Origin: DATFTE01 sp963840665
GTDB taxonomy: Bacteria > Acidobacteriota > Terriglobia > Terriglobales > Acidobacteriaceae
NCBI GenBank assembly: GCA_963840665.1
Contig: CAWIZO010000011.1
Location: forward strand, 496,001 to 560,000
Length of the DNA: 64,000 bases
Reading direction: 5' to 3'
Shown: piece after piece, positions 9,031 through 16,219 of the stretch
How positions within the stretch are numbered: the first letter of the stretch is position 1
Layout of the letters: each line of letters opens with the position of its first letter
Program-made: the position numbers and the translations under genes
The notes under the pieces: model-generated
Seen by the model: the letters and a program-made list of their open reading frames with translations, nothing else
Told to the model about the DNA's origin: nothing
Database searches by the model: none

Positions 9031-9483
9031 TTATTTAGCTTGGAGAGACTCGATGTACTTGTTGAGGTTGGCGACGCGCTGCAGGACTTCGGCGTCGTTG
9101 CCTCCACTGATCGTCCAGAACAGTTTGCCCCATACCGGCATATCGCGCGATCCATGAGCGGCAAGAACATCTTCGCCCCGAATCACGGAGGAGACTTTCA
9201 TGGCTGGGTATTTGCCGCCGTTCTTGGCGGCGAGGGATGTCAGGTCGGTAGGAGGGGCCTTCAACGCTTCGGCAGCCGGGCCCGCGCCTTTGCCGTCCTT
9301 ACCATGGCAGACGGCGCAATAAGTGTTGAACATCTCAGGGCCGGAAGCGGGGGAAGTCTGTTTGATGGGAACGTGCTTGATGACGGTTGTGGGTTGCGCG
9401 GTCTGGGGCTGGTTTTGCGCGCTGAGCACGAGCGCGAAAACAGCAAGGATCGCGAAGATCCAAATGAGCTTACGAGCGAACAT
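9031..9483 (-). CDS. exported monohaem cytochrome c
   Basis: A 150-residue class I-type cytochrome. A hydrophobic N-terminal segment (residues 6-22) acts as signal or anchor. The haem site is CAVCH (Cys56, Cys59, His60), and the likely distal ligand is Met115 in SRDMPVWG. A linker rich in Gln, Pro and Thr precedes the domain. It would carry electrons in the periplasm, but no oxidase or dehydrogenase is adjacent to name a partner. A very strong AAGGAGG ribosome site precedes the start, embedded in an 11-base tandem duplication. Confidence 0.92.
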   Translation of the reverse strand: MFARKLIWIFAILAVFALVLSAQNQPQTAQPTTVIKHVPIKQTSPASGPEMFNTYCAVCHGKDGKGAGPAAEALKAPPTDLTSLAAKNGGKYPAMKVSSVIRGEDVLAAHGSRDMPVWGKLFWTISGGNDAEVLQRVANLNKYIESLQAK

Positions 9484-9492
9484 GATAAGCCT

Positions 9493-9514
9493 CCTTATGA
9501 CTGCCTTATGACTG
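9493..9514. repeat. 11-base tandem duplication at the cytochrome c ribosome site
   Basis: CCTTATGACTG occurs twice in immediate tandem upstream of the cytochrome c start. On the coding strand one copy supplies part of the AAGGAGG ribosome-binding site. Confidence 0.85.
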
Positions 9515-9672
9515 CCGGGAAAGCCGGTCCAACTGCCCTACCACAAGTCAGTGTAGGAGGGAGCCGCACGGCTGGCAGTGCGGTTAGTCACAAGAAGGTG
9601 TGAGCTGTGGCCAAGACGGCACCCCGCCCCTTCGCACAAAACGCGAAGGAACGGAGCACCCGGTGTTCAAGC

Positions 9673-10755
9673 TTATTGATTTGGGTTAGTGGGGTTGTCG
9701 AGGTGCGGACGGCTATCGTTCGGGTTCTTCGAGGGAATCACTGTGACCGAATTCTGCAAGGTGAAGTTCAGGACAGTCTCTGACGACAACTTGATTTGCT
9801 GGCCCTTGGTTGCGGCTTGTACGCCGCCGCCGAGCCCGCCGCCGGCAGCCGCGCCAATGGCCGCGCCCTTGCCGCCGCCCGCGATGGCTCCGATGATGGC
9901 CCCAATACCGGCGCCAGCGCCGACCTTCTCAGCAGTGTTCTTGCCTCGAGAAGAGCCCTTTTTCTGCCATTGGTCGGTTTGAATGCTGTAGTACTTGCCG
10001 CCGGAAGATATGCGATCGAGCTGCAGGACGAGAAGCGATTGTCCGGCGAACTTGCCCGCGCTCTGCAGGGTGACGACATGGCCTTCGACGTCGGCGCCGG
10101 TGGGAATGACGGCGTCCCCTTCGACGGCAAGAGGCGAGTCGAGCGTGGCGTGGAAGGTCTGTCCCTGCTGACTCTTTTCGGAGTCGATGGTGTCAACCAG
10201 ACGCACCGCGAGTGTGGTGCCGGAAGGAATGGTGACCTTCTGCGGCGGCGGAGGAGGAGGTGGTGGTGCAGGGGCCGCGGCCGGAGCAGGCTGGTTCATC
10301 GCTTCAGTAGTGGCTGCAGTAGTAGCTGCTGCGGCTGGCGCGGCTGATTCCACCGCCTTGGCTGGACGGTGCTTCACGCGCGGCTTAGGAGCCGGGGCGG
10401 GCTTCGATTCCTGCACCGGCGCAGGGGCCGGAGCCTGCGCAGTCTCAACCGGAGCGGGAGCCGGTGGCGCGGTTTGCAGATTATTGACAACTTGTTTTAC
10501 GCCGGGAATGGCGGATGCATAGCGCGCAGCGGCGTCGCGCTGCGTTTCATTGTCGACAACGCCGGAGAGGGTAACGGTTCCGTTCTCCGATTGAACGCCA
10601 AGCTGCTTGCCCTGCAGTCCCGAGTCGCCATTGATCTTGCTCTGGACGTCGCTGGTAATTTGCGCGTCGTTTGGGGGTTTAGCGCAGCCCACGGTCATGC
10701 CCACGGCCAGAAGGAACACGAGGATGGTTGCGTAAGCGGAAGCTTTCGCCTTCAT
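9673..10755 (-). CDS. BON-domain lipoprotein with Pro/Ala linker and glycine zipper
   Basis: A 360-residue lipoprotein: the lipobox ends at Cys24 in MTVGCAKPP. Residues about 30-95 form a BON domain (DAQITSDVQSKINGDSGLQG, later GTVTLSGVVDNETQRDAA), a fold that binds membranes or ligands in envelope stress proteins. A long Pro/Ala/Lys linker follows. Then comes a beta-rich domain (about 195-265) and a glycine zipper at about 275-320 (GAGAGIGAIIGAIAGGGKGA), which can insert in or span membranes. The role is presumably in outer-membrane integrity, but this is inferred. Its start is preceded by CAGGAG. Confidence 0.85.
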   Translation of the reverse strand: MKAKASAYATILVFLLAVGMTVGCAKPPNDAQITSDVQSKINGDSGLQGKQLGVQSENGTVTLSGVVDNETQRDAAARYASAIPGVKQVVNNLQTAPPAPAPVETAQAPAPAPVQESKPAPAPKPRVKHRPAKAVESAAPAAAATTAATTEAMNQPAPAAAPAPPPPPPPPQKVTIPSGTTLAVRLVDTIDSEKSQQGQTFHATLDSPLAVEGDAVIPTGADVEGHVVTLQSAGKFAGQSLLVLQLDRISSGGKYYSIQTDQWQKKGSSRGKNTAEKVGAGAGIGAIIGAIAGGGKGAAIGAAAGGGLGGGVQAATKGQQIKLSSETVLNFTLQNSVTVIPSKNPNDSRPHLDNPTNPNQ

Positions 10756-10853
10756 AAAAGTAACTCCTGAGGATGTTGACCTAATTGTAATAGTTTAGAT
10801 GCAGAGTGATGCGGAACTTAGGGCAAAATTGTGTGTGGAAACTGATGTGGCAC

Positions 10854-10873
10854 CGGGGCGGAAGGCCGCCCCG
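10854..10873. terminator. GC-rich hairpin behind the PilZ gene
   Basis: CGGGGCGG pairs with CCGCCCCG around a four-base loop, just downstream of the minus-strand PilZ gene. No T-run follows, so termination is only inferred. Confidence 0.45.
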
Positions 10874-10883
10874 AATGCACGAT

Positions 10884-11420
10884 TTAGCTGGTGTGCAGGA
10901 ATTTGTAGTCGAGGATGGAGGCGGCCAGTCCGATCACTTCGCCTTCGGCTTTCGGTTCTTTCGAGCGAGTGATGCGGGCCTGGCAAAGAACATTGCTGTT
11001 CTTCTGGCCCGAGATTTCTTCTGGCATCTCGAAGACCATCTCGATCAGGGTGTTCGAAGGAAGCTGTTGCGGTCCGCGAATCAGGACGCCCGACTGGCTA
11101 AGGTTATCGATGGTGCCCTCGAACCAGCTTCCCAGATTTTTGACGCGGTAGCGAACCGGAGTATCGAGTTTCAGACGGCGGGCGCGCGGAACCCAAGTCG
11201 GCTTCTTGCTGTGGGAACGCGAGCGGCGCGCCGGAGTCGCGGTGTCGGCAGCGGCGCGATCGACACGCGCCGTACGCTTCATGGTTTGCCAGTCGTATTG
11301 ATATTCGGCAGCGCACAGCAGGCAGACCTGATAGTAGTGTCCGTCGGCAGCGCGCCGCGGCCAGGAAAACTCATGCGAGCAGCGGCCAAGCATAAGAACG
11401 TCCAATAGCTTTTGAGCCAT
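10884..11420 (-). CDS. PilZ-domain protein with N-terminal Cys/His motif
   Basis: A 178-residue cytoplasmic protein. The N-terminal part has a probable metal site (CSHEFSWPRR, then CLLCAAEYQYDW). A basic linker leads to a PilZ domain (about residues 85-175) with the conserved turn DNLSQSGVLI. PilZ domains bind cyclic di-GMP; the arginine motif before the barrel (RRLKLDTPVRYR) is not a clean RxxxR, so nucleotide binding is uncertain. The ATG at 11420 was chosen because the frame upstream of it does not look coding. The cyclic di-GMP link fits the HD-GYP protein at 20-22 kb, but the two are not adjacent. Confidence 0.8.
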   Translation of the reverse strand: MAQKLLDVLMLGRCSHEFSWPRRAADGHYYQVCLLCAAEYQYDWQTMKRTARVDRAAADTATPARRSRSHSKKPTWVPRARRLKLDTPVRYRVKNLGSWFEGTIDNLSQSGVLIRGPQQLPSNTLIEMVFEMPEEISGQKNSNVLCQARITRSKEPKAEGEVIGLAASILDYKFLHTS

Positions 11421-11583
11421 GATGAATTCCGGTTGGCAGCACCGGACGTCCCCATCATCTAACGAGACGGTGTGGATGGGTAGGTTACTTTCGTGTAATC
11501 GCGGCACTGTACGTTCCAAGTGAGAGTAGGGGCGGAAGTTGCGGGTGTTGGATGGAGAAAACCGTGGAGTGTATCATCGGCCC

Positions 11584-12198
11584 GTGGACGATGTGACGGC
11601 TTTCGTTCTGGCGGGCGGTAAAAGCACGCGGATGGGGCGGGACAAGGCGTTCCTGGAATTGGATGGAAAGACGCTGTTGGAGCGGGCGGTCGATAGCGCG
11701 CGGGAGGTCACGGAACAGGTTTGGATTGTGGGGGATCAAAAGAAGTTCTCAAGGTTTGGGCCAGTGGTCGGAGATGTTTACCGTGAGCGCGGCCCCCTTG
11801 GTGGCATTCACATTGCGTTGACGAGCACCGTGAGTGAATGGAATCTAATCTTGGCGGTGGACTTGCCTTTTCTGACGCCCGAGTTCCTAAAATGGCTGGT
11901 GGCGGAAGCGCAAAAGCAAGACGCCGTTGTGACGGTACCGCGGGTGGGGGGACGGTTGCAGCCGCTGTGCGCCGTATATCGAAAGCAATTTGGGGAGGCA
12001 GCGCGACGGGAACTGGATGCTGGCCGAAACAAGATCGCTAACCTGTTTGGAGTCAGCCATACTCGAGTAATCCAAGAGGGAGAAGTTGCTTATCACGGTT
12101 TTTCGGCGAAAATGTTTCAGAACGTGAACACGCCGGAGGAGTGGGTAGCAGTTACTAGTACCGAGTACCCAGTACCAAGTAAAAAAACTAGAACCTAA
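11584..12198 (+). CDS. mobA: molybdenum cofactor guanylyltransferase
   Basis: Transfers GMP to molybdopterin in bis-MGD cofactor synthesis, in the cytoplasm. The nucleotide-binding signature LAGGKSTRMGRDKAFLELDG stands at the N-terminus, followed by GPLGGIHIAL and the metal-binding VDLPFLTPE. Length (about 204 residues) fits the family. The GTG at 11584 puts the protein start just before the signature; a GTG at 11569 or a TTG at 11539 are alternatives, and no strong ribosome site decides. The last residues (TSTEYPVPSK) are encoded by a seven-base repeat tract that has run into the 3' end of the gene. No other molybdenum cofactor genes are in the window. Confidence 0.9.
   Translation: MDDVTAFVLAGGKSTRMGRDKAFLELDGKTLLERAVDSAREVTEQVWIVGDQKKFSRFGPVVGDVYRERGPLGGIHIALTSTVSEWNLILAVDLPFLTPEFLKWLVAEAQKQDAVVTVPRVGGRLQPLCAVYRKQFGEAARRELDAGRNKIANLFGVSHTRVIQEGEVAYHGFSAKMFQNVNTPEEWVAVTSTEYPVPSKKTRT
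12157..12180. repeat. heptamer tract AGTACCG/C/A inside the mobA 3' end
   Basis: Three successive seven-base units (AGTACCG, AGTACCC, AGTACCA) plus a partial fourth, the same family as at 2517-2571. The tract is translated as the tail of MobA. Confidence 0.88.
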
Positions 12199-12225
12199 AA
12201 GTTCGAAGTTGGTTCAGACTTTGCT

Positions 12226-12302
12226 GAGAACTGAGAACTGAGAACTGAGAACTGAGAACTGAGAACTGAGAACTGAGAACTGAGAACTGAGAACTGAGAA
12301 CT
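12226..12302. repeat. eleven perfect copies of GAGAACT
   Basis: A 77-base tract of exactly eleven seven-base units without mismatch. It ends five bases before the ATG of the MlaF-type ATPase and occupies the place where its ribosome-binding site should be. The repeat contains GAG but no good Shine-Dalgarno. Confidence 0.96.
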
Positions 12303-12307
12303 AAATT

Positions 12308-13075
12308 ATGGCAGCCAGCAGCGCGCCCGGGCCTTACATTGAATTTAAGGACGTGTACAAGTCCTTCGGGGATAACCACGTCTTGCAGCACGCGAATTTC
12401 AGCGTCATGCCGGGAGAGACGGTGTGCATCCTGGGACGCAGCGGCGTGGGCAAATCGGTGTCGCTACATCTGTTGATGGGATTTCTGAAGCCGGACAGCG
12501 GGCGCGTGATCGTGGCGTATCGCGACGTAACCGACTACACCGAAGTGCAGATGGAACTCATCCGCAAAAAAGTCACCATGGTGTTTCAGAATGGGGCGCT
12601 GTTTGATTCGCTCACGGTTGGAGAGAACGTGGCCTTCCCGTTGCGCGAGCGGCATGACTTATCAGAAGAACAGATTTTGCAGATCGTGGATGGGCTGCTG
12701 GAGATGGTCGGCGTGAAAGAGATGCGCGACTTGTTGCCGTCGGATCTTTCGACCGGGATGAAGCGGTCGGTGGCGATCGCGCGGGCACTCGCGGCGCAGC
12801 CCGAATGCGTGTTGTACGACGAACCGACCACCATGGTCGATCCGCTGATGGCGCAGTTGCTGGGGGATCTGATTAAGCGGTTGAAGGCGCAGTTGCACCT
12901 GACGAGTGTGGTCGTAACCCATGACATGCGGTTGGCGAAGAAGTTGGCGGATCGAGTGGTCTTTCTGCACGAAGGCAAGGTGCTGTTCTTCGGAACCTAT
13001 CCGGAGATGGAGAGGTGCGGAGAACCGATTATCCAGGAGTTCTTGGAATTGGATGCGGTGGAGTTGGAAGCGTAA
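12308..13075 (+). CDS. MlaF-type ABC transporter ATPase (lipid transport)
   Basis: A 255-residue ATPase. It has Walker A GRSGVGKS, Q-loop FQNGALFDSLTV, the signature LSTGMKRSVAIARALA, Walker B CVLYDEPTTMVDP and the switch His in VVVTHDM. The DSLTVGENVAFPLRE stretch and the tail resemble MlaF/Ttg2A, the ATPase of the Mla/MCE phospholipid transport system of the inner membrane. The usual signature is Leu-Ser-Gly-Gly; here the third residue is Thr. No MlaE permease or MlaD gene is adjacent, so partners lie elsewhere. The start codon follows an 11-unit repeat tract with no obvious ribosome site. Confidence 0.9.
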   Translation: MAASSAPGPYIEFKDVYKSFGDNHVLQHANFSVMPGETVCILGRSGVGKSVSLHLLMGFLKPDSGRVIVAYRDVTDYTEVQMELIRKKVTMVFQNGALFDSLTVGENVAFPLRERHDLSEEQILQIVDGLLEMVGVKEMRDLLPSDLSTGMKRSVAIARALAAQPECVLYDEPTTMVDPLMAQLLGDLIKRLKAQLHLTSVVVTHDMRLAKKLADRVVFLHEGKVLFFGTYPEMERCGEPIIQEFLELDAVELEA

Positions 13076-13078
13076 GGG

Positions 13079-13154
13079 CGGTCACCGGTCGACGGTCGCG
13101 GGTGGCCGGAAGACTCTTTGCGTTTTGCGACCGGTGACCTGCGACCGGCGTCCG
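13079..13154. repeat. inverted pair of heptamer tracts (CGGTCAC ... GTGACCT)
   Basis: Four seven-base units (CGGTCAC, CGGTCGA, CGGTCGC, GGGTGGC) are followed, after a short spacer, by the inverted set (GCGACCG, GTGACCT, GCGACCG, GCGTCCG). GGTCACCGGTCG at 13080 and CGACCGGTGACC at 13128 are exact inverted complements, so the RNA can fold into a long hairpin. It sits between convergent genes and may serve as a bidirectional terminator. Confidence 0.9.
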
Positions 13155-13158
13155 TTTT

Positions 13159-13803
13159 CTAAAACCCCTTCTGCACCAATCTCTCCACTGTTAACGGGCT
13201 GTTGGTCGAATCTCCTGCCATCATCTTCTCAACGTATTTCGCAATCATGTCGACTTCGAGGTTGATGGGGTCTCCGGATTTCAAGGAGGCTAGGTTGGTC
13301 ATCTCCACCGTGTGAGGGATGATCGCAACCGTAACTTCCGTGCCTTCGACTTTTGCCACGGTCAGGCTGATGCCTTCGATCGAGAGCGATCCCTTGAAGA
13401 TGACGTAGCGGGCGAGGTCGGGCGGAATCTGGATGTGCAGCCAGAAATCGTCGGCGCCAGGAATGCGGTCGAGCGCGAGGAAGGCGCCAGTGCCGTCGAC
13501 GTGGCCCTGCACGATGTGTCCGCCAAAGCGTCCATCGGCGCGCATGGGGAGTTCCAGATTGACACTGGCGCCCGGCTTGATGCGCGAGAATGAGGTGCGG
13601 GACCAAGTCTCGGCAGCGAGATCCGCGGAGAACGATTTCGGAGTTATTTCGATGGCAGTGAGACAAACGCCGCTGACCGCGATGCTCGCACCTTGCGTGA
13701 GTTCCTTGACCAACTGCGTAGAGGAGACGGTCAGACGGTGGTTGTTTTCGTCTTCTACAACGCTGAGGACTTTGCCGACTTCTTCGACGATTCCGGTGAA
13801 CAT
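13159..13803 (-). CDS. ribE: riboflavin synthase, alpha chain
   Basis: Dismutates two molecules of 6,7-dimethyl-8-ribityllumazine to riboflavin plus the pyrimidine precursor. The N-terminus MFTGIVEEVGKV is diagnostic. Two homologous lumazine-binding barrels follow: the first with SIAVSGVCLTAIEI, the second with SLSIEGISLTVAKVE. GGHIVQGHVDGTG is the conserved linker. At 214 residues it has the family length. The ATG at 13803 follows GGGAGAAC; an upstream ATG four codons earlier is less likely. Another riboflavin gene, ribD, is 1 kb away on the same strand with a plus-strand gene between, so they are not one operon. No FMN riboswitch is visible upstream. Confidence 0.96.
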   Translation of the reverse strand: MFTGIVEEVGKVLSVVEDENNHRLTVSSTQLVKELTQGASIAVSGVCLTAIEITPKSFSADLAAETWSRTSFSRIKPGASVNLELPMRADGRFGGHIVQGHVDGTGAFLALDRIPGADDFWLHIQIPPDLARYVIFKGSLSIEGISLTVAKVEGTEVTVAIIPHTVEMTNLASLKSGDPINLEVDMIAKYVEKMMAGDSTNSPLTVERLVQKGF

Positions 13804-13840
13804 GAGTTCTCCCAAGATGAACTAACCATGATAAAGGAGC

Positions 13841-13868
13841 ACTCAGCATTCGGCACTCAGCATTCAGC
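13841..13868. repeat. heptamer tract ACTCAGC/ATTCGGC
   Basis: Four seven-base units (ACTCAGC, ATTCGGC, ACTCAGC, ATTCAGC). It lies 38 bases upstream of the minus-strand ribE start, in the divergent spacer. Confidence 0.85.
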
Positions 13869-14022
13869 CAAAACCTGGGGCGGATCTGACCGGCGAAAGC
13901 TGAAGGCCGCGGCGGGCTCAATCTAAGTTTGCTCCAGTCACCACCGTAACTTGTGAGGGCATGCAGTCCGGGGTAGGTTTAGCACGACGTGTTGGTCGAG
14001 CCTTCCGGTACGGAGAAACAAC

Positions 14023-14709
14023 ATGCGTGCACTGCGAATTGTCCTGTTCACTCTTTTTCTTGGAACCATGCTTGCGTCTGCTCAGGAACAGCCGCTAGCC
14101 ACTTCGCCAGAAGCAGCGGCCAAGCCATCCAAGGCAATGGTTTACGTTTACCGCTACAAACAGTTTGTGGGCAGCGCCTTGGCGCCTTCCGTTTATTGCG
14201 ACGAAGTGCAGCTGGCGCGGATGGATAACGGGCGTTACTTCACGGTCACTGTCGATCCGGGGAAGCATATTTTCCGCTCAAACGATACGCAGTCGGGAGT
14301 CGAATTGGACACGAAGGCCGGGCAGTCCTATTTCATCCGAGTTGAAATTGCGGCCGGAATGATGAAGGGGCATGGCCGGTTGATTCTGACGGCGCCCGAG
14401 CAAGGGCGTTATGAGCTGCAATCCAAGTTGAAGCCTTTGGATGCCGGCAAGGTCATGGATCAAGCGCACGTTTCCGTGGAAGAGGCAAAGTTCGAGGCGC
14501 CAGCCGCGGCGACAACTCAGTCGCCCGCGCCGACTCATCCTGCAACCATTCAGCCGGTCAGCGCCGAACATGTGGTGCCCGGAGTGACGCTCAACGACGG
14601 TGGAACGACTTTATCAGGAGTGCCAGCCTCTCTGGGCGACGCGGCCCGCCAGGCTCGGAAAAAGAAAGCCGCATCAGATACCGACAGTACGACGGCGCCT
14701 CCGCAATAA
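14023..14709 (+). CDS. secreted DUF2846-like protein
   Basis: A 228-residue exported protein with a signal peptide (MRALRIVLFTLFLGTMLASA) after GGAGA. The central region (about residues 38-130) has the DUF2846 pattern: MVYVYRYKQFVGSALAPSVY, then YFTVTVDPGKHIF, an immunoglobulin-like beta fold seen in secreted and lipoprotein families of unknown role. The C-terminal third is low-complexity, rich in Pro, Ala and Thr. It lies between ribE and ribD but on the opposite strand. It ends at a strong shared hairpin. Confidence 0.8.
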   Translation: MRALRIVLFTLFLGTMLASAQEQPLATSPEAAAKPSKAMVYVYRYKQFVGSALAPSVYCDEVQLARMDNGRYFTVTVDPGKHIFRSNDTQSGVELDTKAGQSYFIRVEIAAGMMKGHGRLILTAPEQGRYELQSKLKPLDAGKVMDQAHVSVEEAKFEAPAAATTQSPAPTHPATIQPVSAEHVVPGVTLNDGGTTLSGVPASLGDAARQARKKKAASDTDSTTAPPQ

Positions 14710-14725
14710 CTTCTCAATCGTAAAA

Positions 14726-14757
14726 CGCGCGACATGCAGACATCTGCATGTCGCGTG
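14726..14757. terminator. bidirectional hairpin between convergent genes
   Basis: CGCGACATGCAG pairs with CTGCATGTCGCG around a four-base loop. It fills the gap between the plus-strand DUF2846 gene and the minus-strand ribD. Confidence 0.7.
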
Positions 14758-15933
14758 CTAATCCTCATAAGGATCTTTCAGGTAACCTTCGACGGCAAAA
14801 TCTTCTCCGAAGCGATGGAGACGGAGGGAGCGCACGCGGGCTGCGTCGCTCATCTTTTGAAAACCGGGCCCGGAGGCGAAGGGAACGGCTCCCGTGCCGG
14901 CAAGAATCTTCGGGGCGTAATACAGGAAAACTTTATCGACCACGCCCGAGGCGAGTGCCGCGCCGTTCACCATAGCTCCGCCTTCGATGATCATGCTGGT
15001 GATTTCGAGTTCGCCAAGGCGCTTGGCAACGCCCGCCATGCTGGGGCGTCCGTCGGTGGAAGCGTAGGGAACCTGCTCCACGCGAATGCCGTGATCGAGC
15101 AGGCGTTGTTTCTTGCTTTGCTCCGCGAATGAGCAGAGCACCAGGACGTCATCTTGCGCGGTCTGCACGACGCGCGATTCCAAGGGTAAACGGAGGAGAG
15201 AATCGACGATCACTCGCAGCAGCGGGCGGCGGCGTGGCAGGCCGCTACGGTCGGTGAGCAGCGGGTCATCCGCGATAACGGTGCCGACGCCGACCATGAT
15301 GGCGTCGTTCTCGTGACGCAGTTCGTGGACGTGGGCACGTGCGGGTTCGCTGGTGATCCATCCACCAGTATTGCCTCCGGCGCCGTGCGCGGGTGGGAGC
15401 TGATCTTTGGCAGGCGGAGGAGCGATCTTACCGTCGAGCGTCATGGCGGCCTTCAGCGTGATCAGTGGCGTGAGGGTGCGGATGTATTTCGCGAAAGCTT
15501 CGTTGAGTTGTCTGGCTTCGTCTTCGAGAATGCCGGTGGCAAGTTCGACTCCGGCGGCGCGGAGGCGGGCGAATCCCTGGCCGCTGACTTGGGGATTCGG
15601 GTCGGACATCGAAGCGACTACGCGGCGGATGCCTGCGGTGATGATGGCGTCAGCGCAAGGTCCCGTGCGTCCCTGATGCGAACAGGGTTCGAAATTGATA
15701 TAGAGGATTGCGCCGCGAGCTTTAGGTCCCGCTTGTTCGATGGCGAGGACTTCCGCGTGTTTGACTCCGTCATAGGTATGGAAGCCGGAGCCAACGATTT
15801 CTCCTTCTGAATCGACGAGCAGTGCGCCGACGCGAGGATTGGGTGAGGCCAACCCGATGCCGCGCCGGGCTAGTTCGAGAGCGCGGCGCAAGAAGAGTTC
15901 GTCGGTTTGTGCGGGTCTAGTCAGAAAGACCAT
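14758..15933 (-). CDS. ribD: bifunctional riboflavin deaminase/reductase
   Basis: Catalyses the second and third steps of riboflavin synthesis: deamination of the pyrimidine from GTP and reduction of its ribose side chain. The N-terminal deaminase domain (about residues 8-150) has the zinc motifs HAEVLAI and PCSHQGRTGPC. The C-terminal reductase domain starts near TLKAAMTLDGKIA, with the RibD-type stretches MVGVGTVIADDP and IIEGGAMVNGAAL. At 391 residues it has the full bifunctional length. The ATG at 15933 was chosen because an upstream in-frame ATG lies in an intergenic octamer repeat. Confidence 0.96.
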   Translation of the reverse strand: MVFLTRPAQTDELFLRRALELARRGIGLASPNPRVGALLVDSEGEIVGSGFHTYDGVKHAEVLAIEQAGPKARGAILYINFEPCSHQGRTGPCADAIITAGIRRVVASMSDPNPQVSGQGFARLRAAGVELATGILEDEARQLNEAFAKYIRTLTPLITLKAAMTLDGKIAPPPAKDQLPPAHGAGGNTGGWITSEPARAHVHELRHENDAIMVGVGTVIADDPLLTDRSGLPRRRPLLRVIVDSLLRLPLESRVVQTAQDDVLVLCSFAEQSKKQRLLDHGIRVEQVPYASTDGRPSMAGVAKRLGELEITSMIIEGGAMVNGAALASGVVDKVFLYYAPKILAGTGAVPFASGPGFQKMSDAARVRSLRLHRFGEDFAVEGYLKDPYED

Positions 15934-15940
15934 TATTTCA

Positions 15941-15964
15941 CCACAGAGACACAGAGGCACAGAG
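15941..15964. repeat. octamer tract CCACAGAG/ACACAGAG/GCACAGAG
   Basis: Three eight-base units directly upstream of ribD. The spacing is eight rather than the seven seen in the other tracts of this window. Similar CACAGAG tracts occur between genes in many bacterial genomes. Confidence 0.75.
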
Positions 15965-15991
15965 AAGGCAAAGCATGGCGGATAGCGCCAA

Positions 15992-16192
15992 CTAGCGATT
16001 CCGGGGCGGGAACGAGTGGAAGGAATAGTCTTCGGGTTCGGCGACGGCCGCGCCGCTGCGGCCTTTGGGGGCAGGTCTAACCGGAACTAAACGGTCAGCG
16101 TAGGGATCTCCGGGAGATTTTGGTCTGCGGCGGAAGATTCGTCGCAGAAGATTTTTAAGTCTCTGCAATCTTGAGTGACTCACATCGTCCAT
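15992..16192 (-). CDS. small basic protein of unknown function
   Basis: A 66-residue protein lying 27 bases downstream of ftsY and upstream of ribD on the same strand. The N-terminal half is an Arg/Lys-rich amphipathic helix (SRLQRLKNLLRRIFRRRPKS). The second half has a Pro-rich stretch DPYADRLVPVRPAPKGRSGA and an acidic end. It is unlike random translation and the spacing suits an operon with ftsY. I do not know its function. Confidence 0.55.
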   Translation of the reverse strand: MDDVSHSRLQRLKNLLRRIFRRRPKSPGDPYADRLVPVRPAPKGRSGAAVAEPEDYSFHSFPPRNR

Positions 16193-16219
16193 ACGAATAT
16201 TCCTGTCCCAAGCATGCCC

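Noticed and set aside
7923..9038. A 371-codon plus-strand frame opposite the sensor kinase
   Set aside because: Gly/Asp-rich translation with no domain, antisense to an intact kinase.
9629..9649. Stem CCTTCGC/GCGAAGG behind the BON gene as a terminator
   Set aside because: A short stem with no T-run on the relevant strand; not strong enough to list.
12226..12302. CRISPR-like array
   Set aside because: Units of seven bases in direct tandem with no spacers; not CRISPR.
13804..14022. FMN riboswitch ahead of ribE
   Set aside because: The conserved riboswitch core is not visible in the 219-base spacer; only a heptamer tract is.
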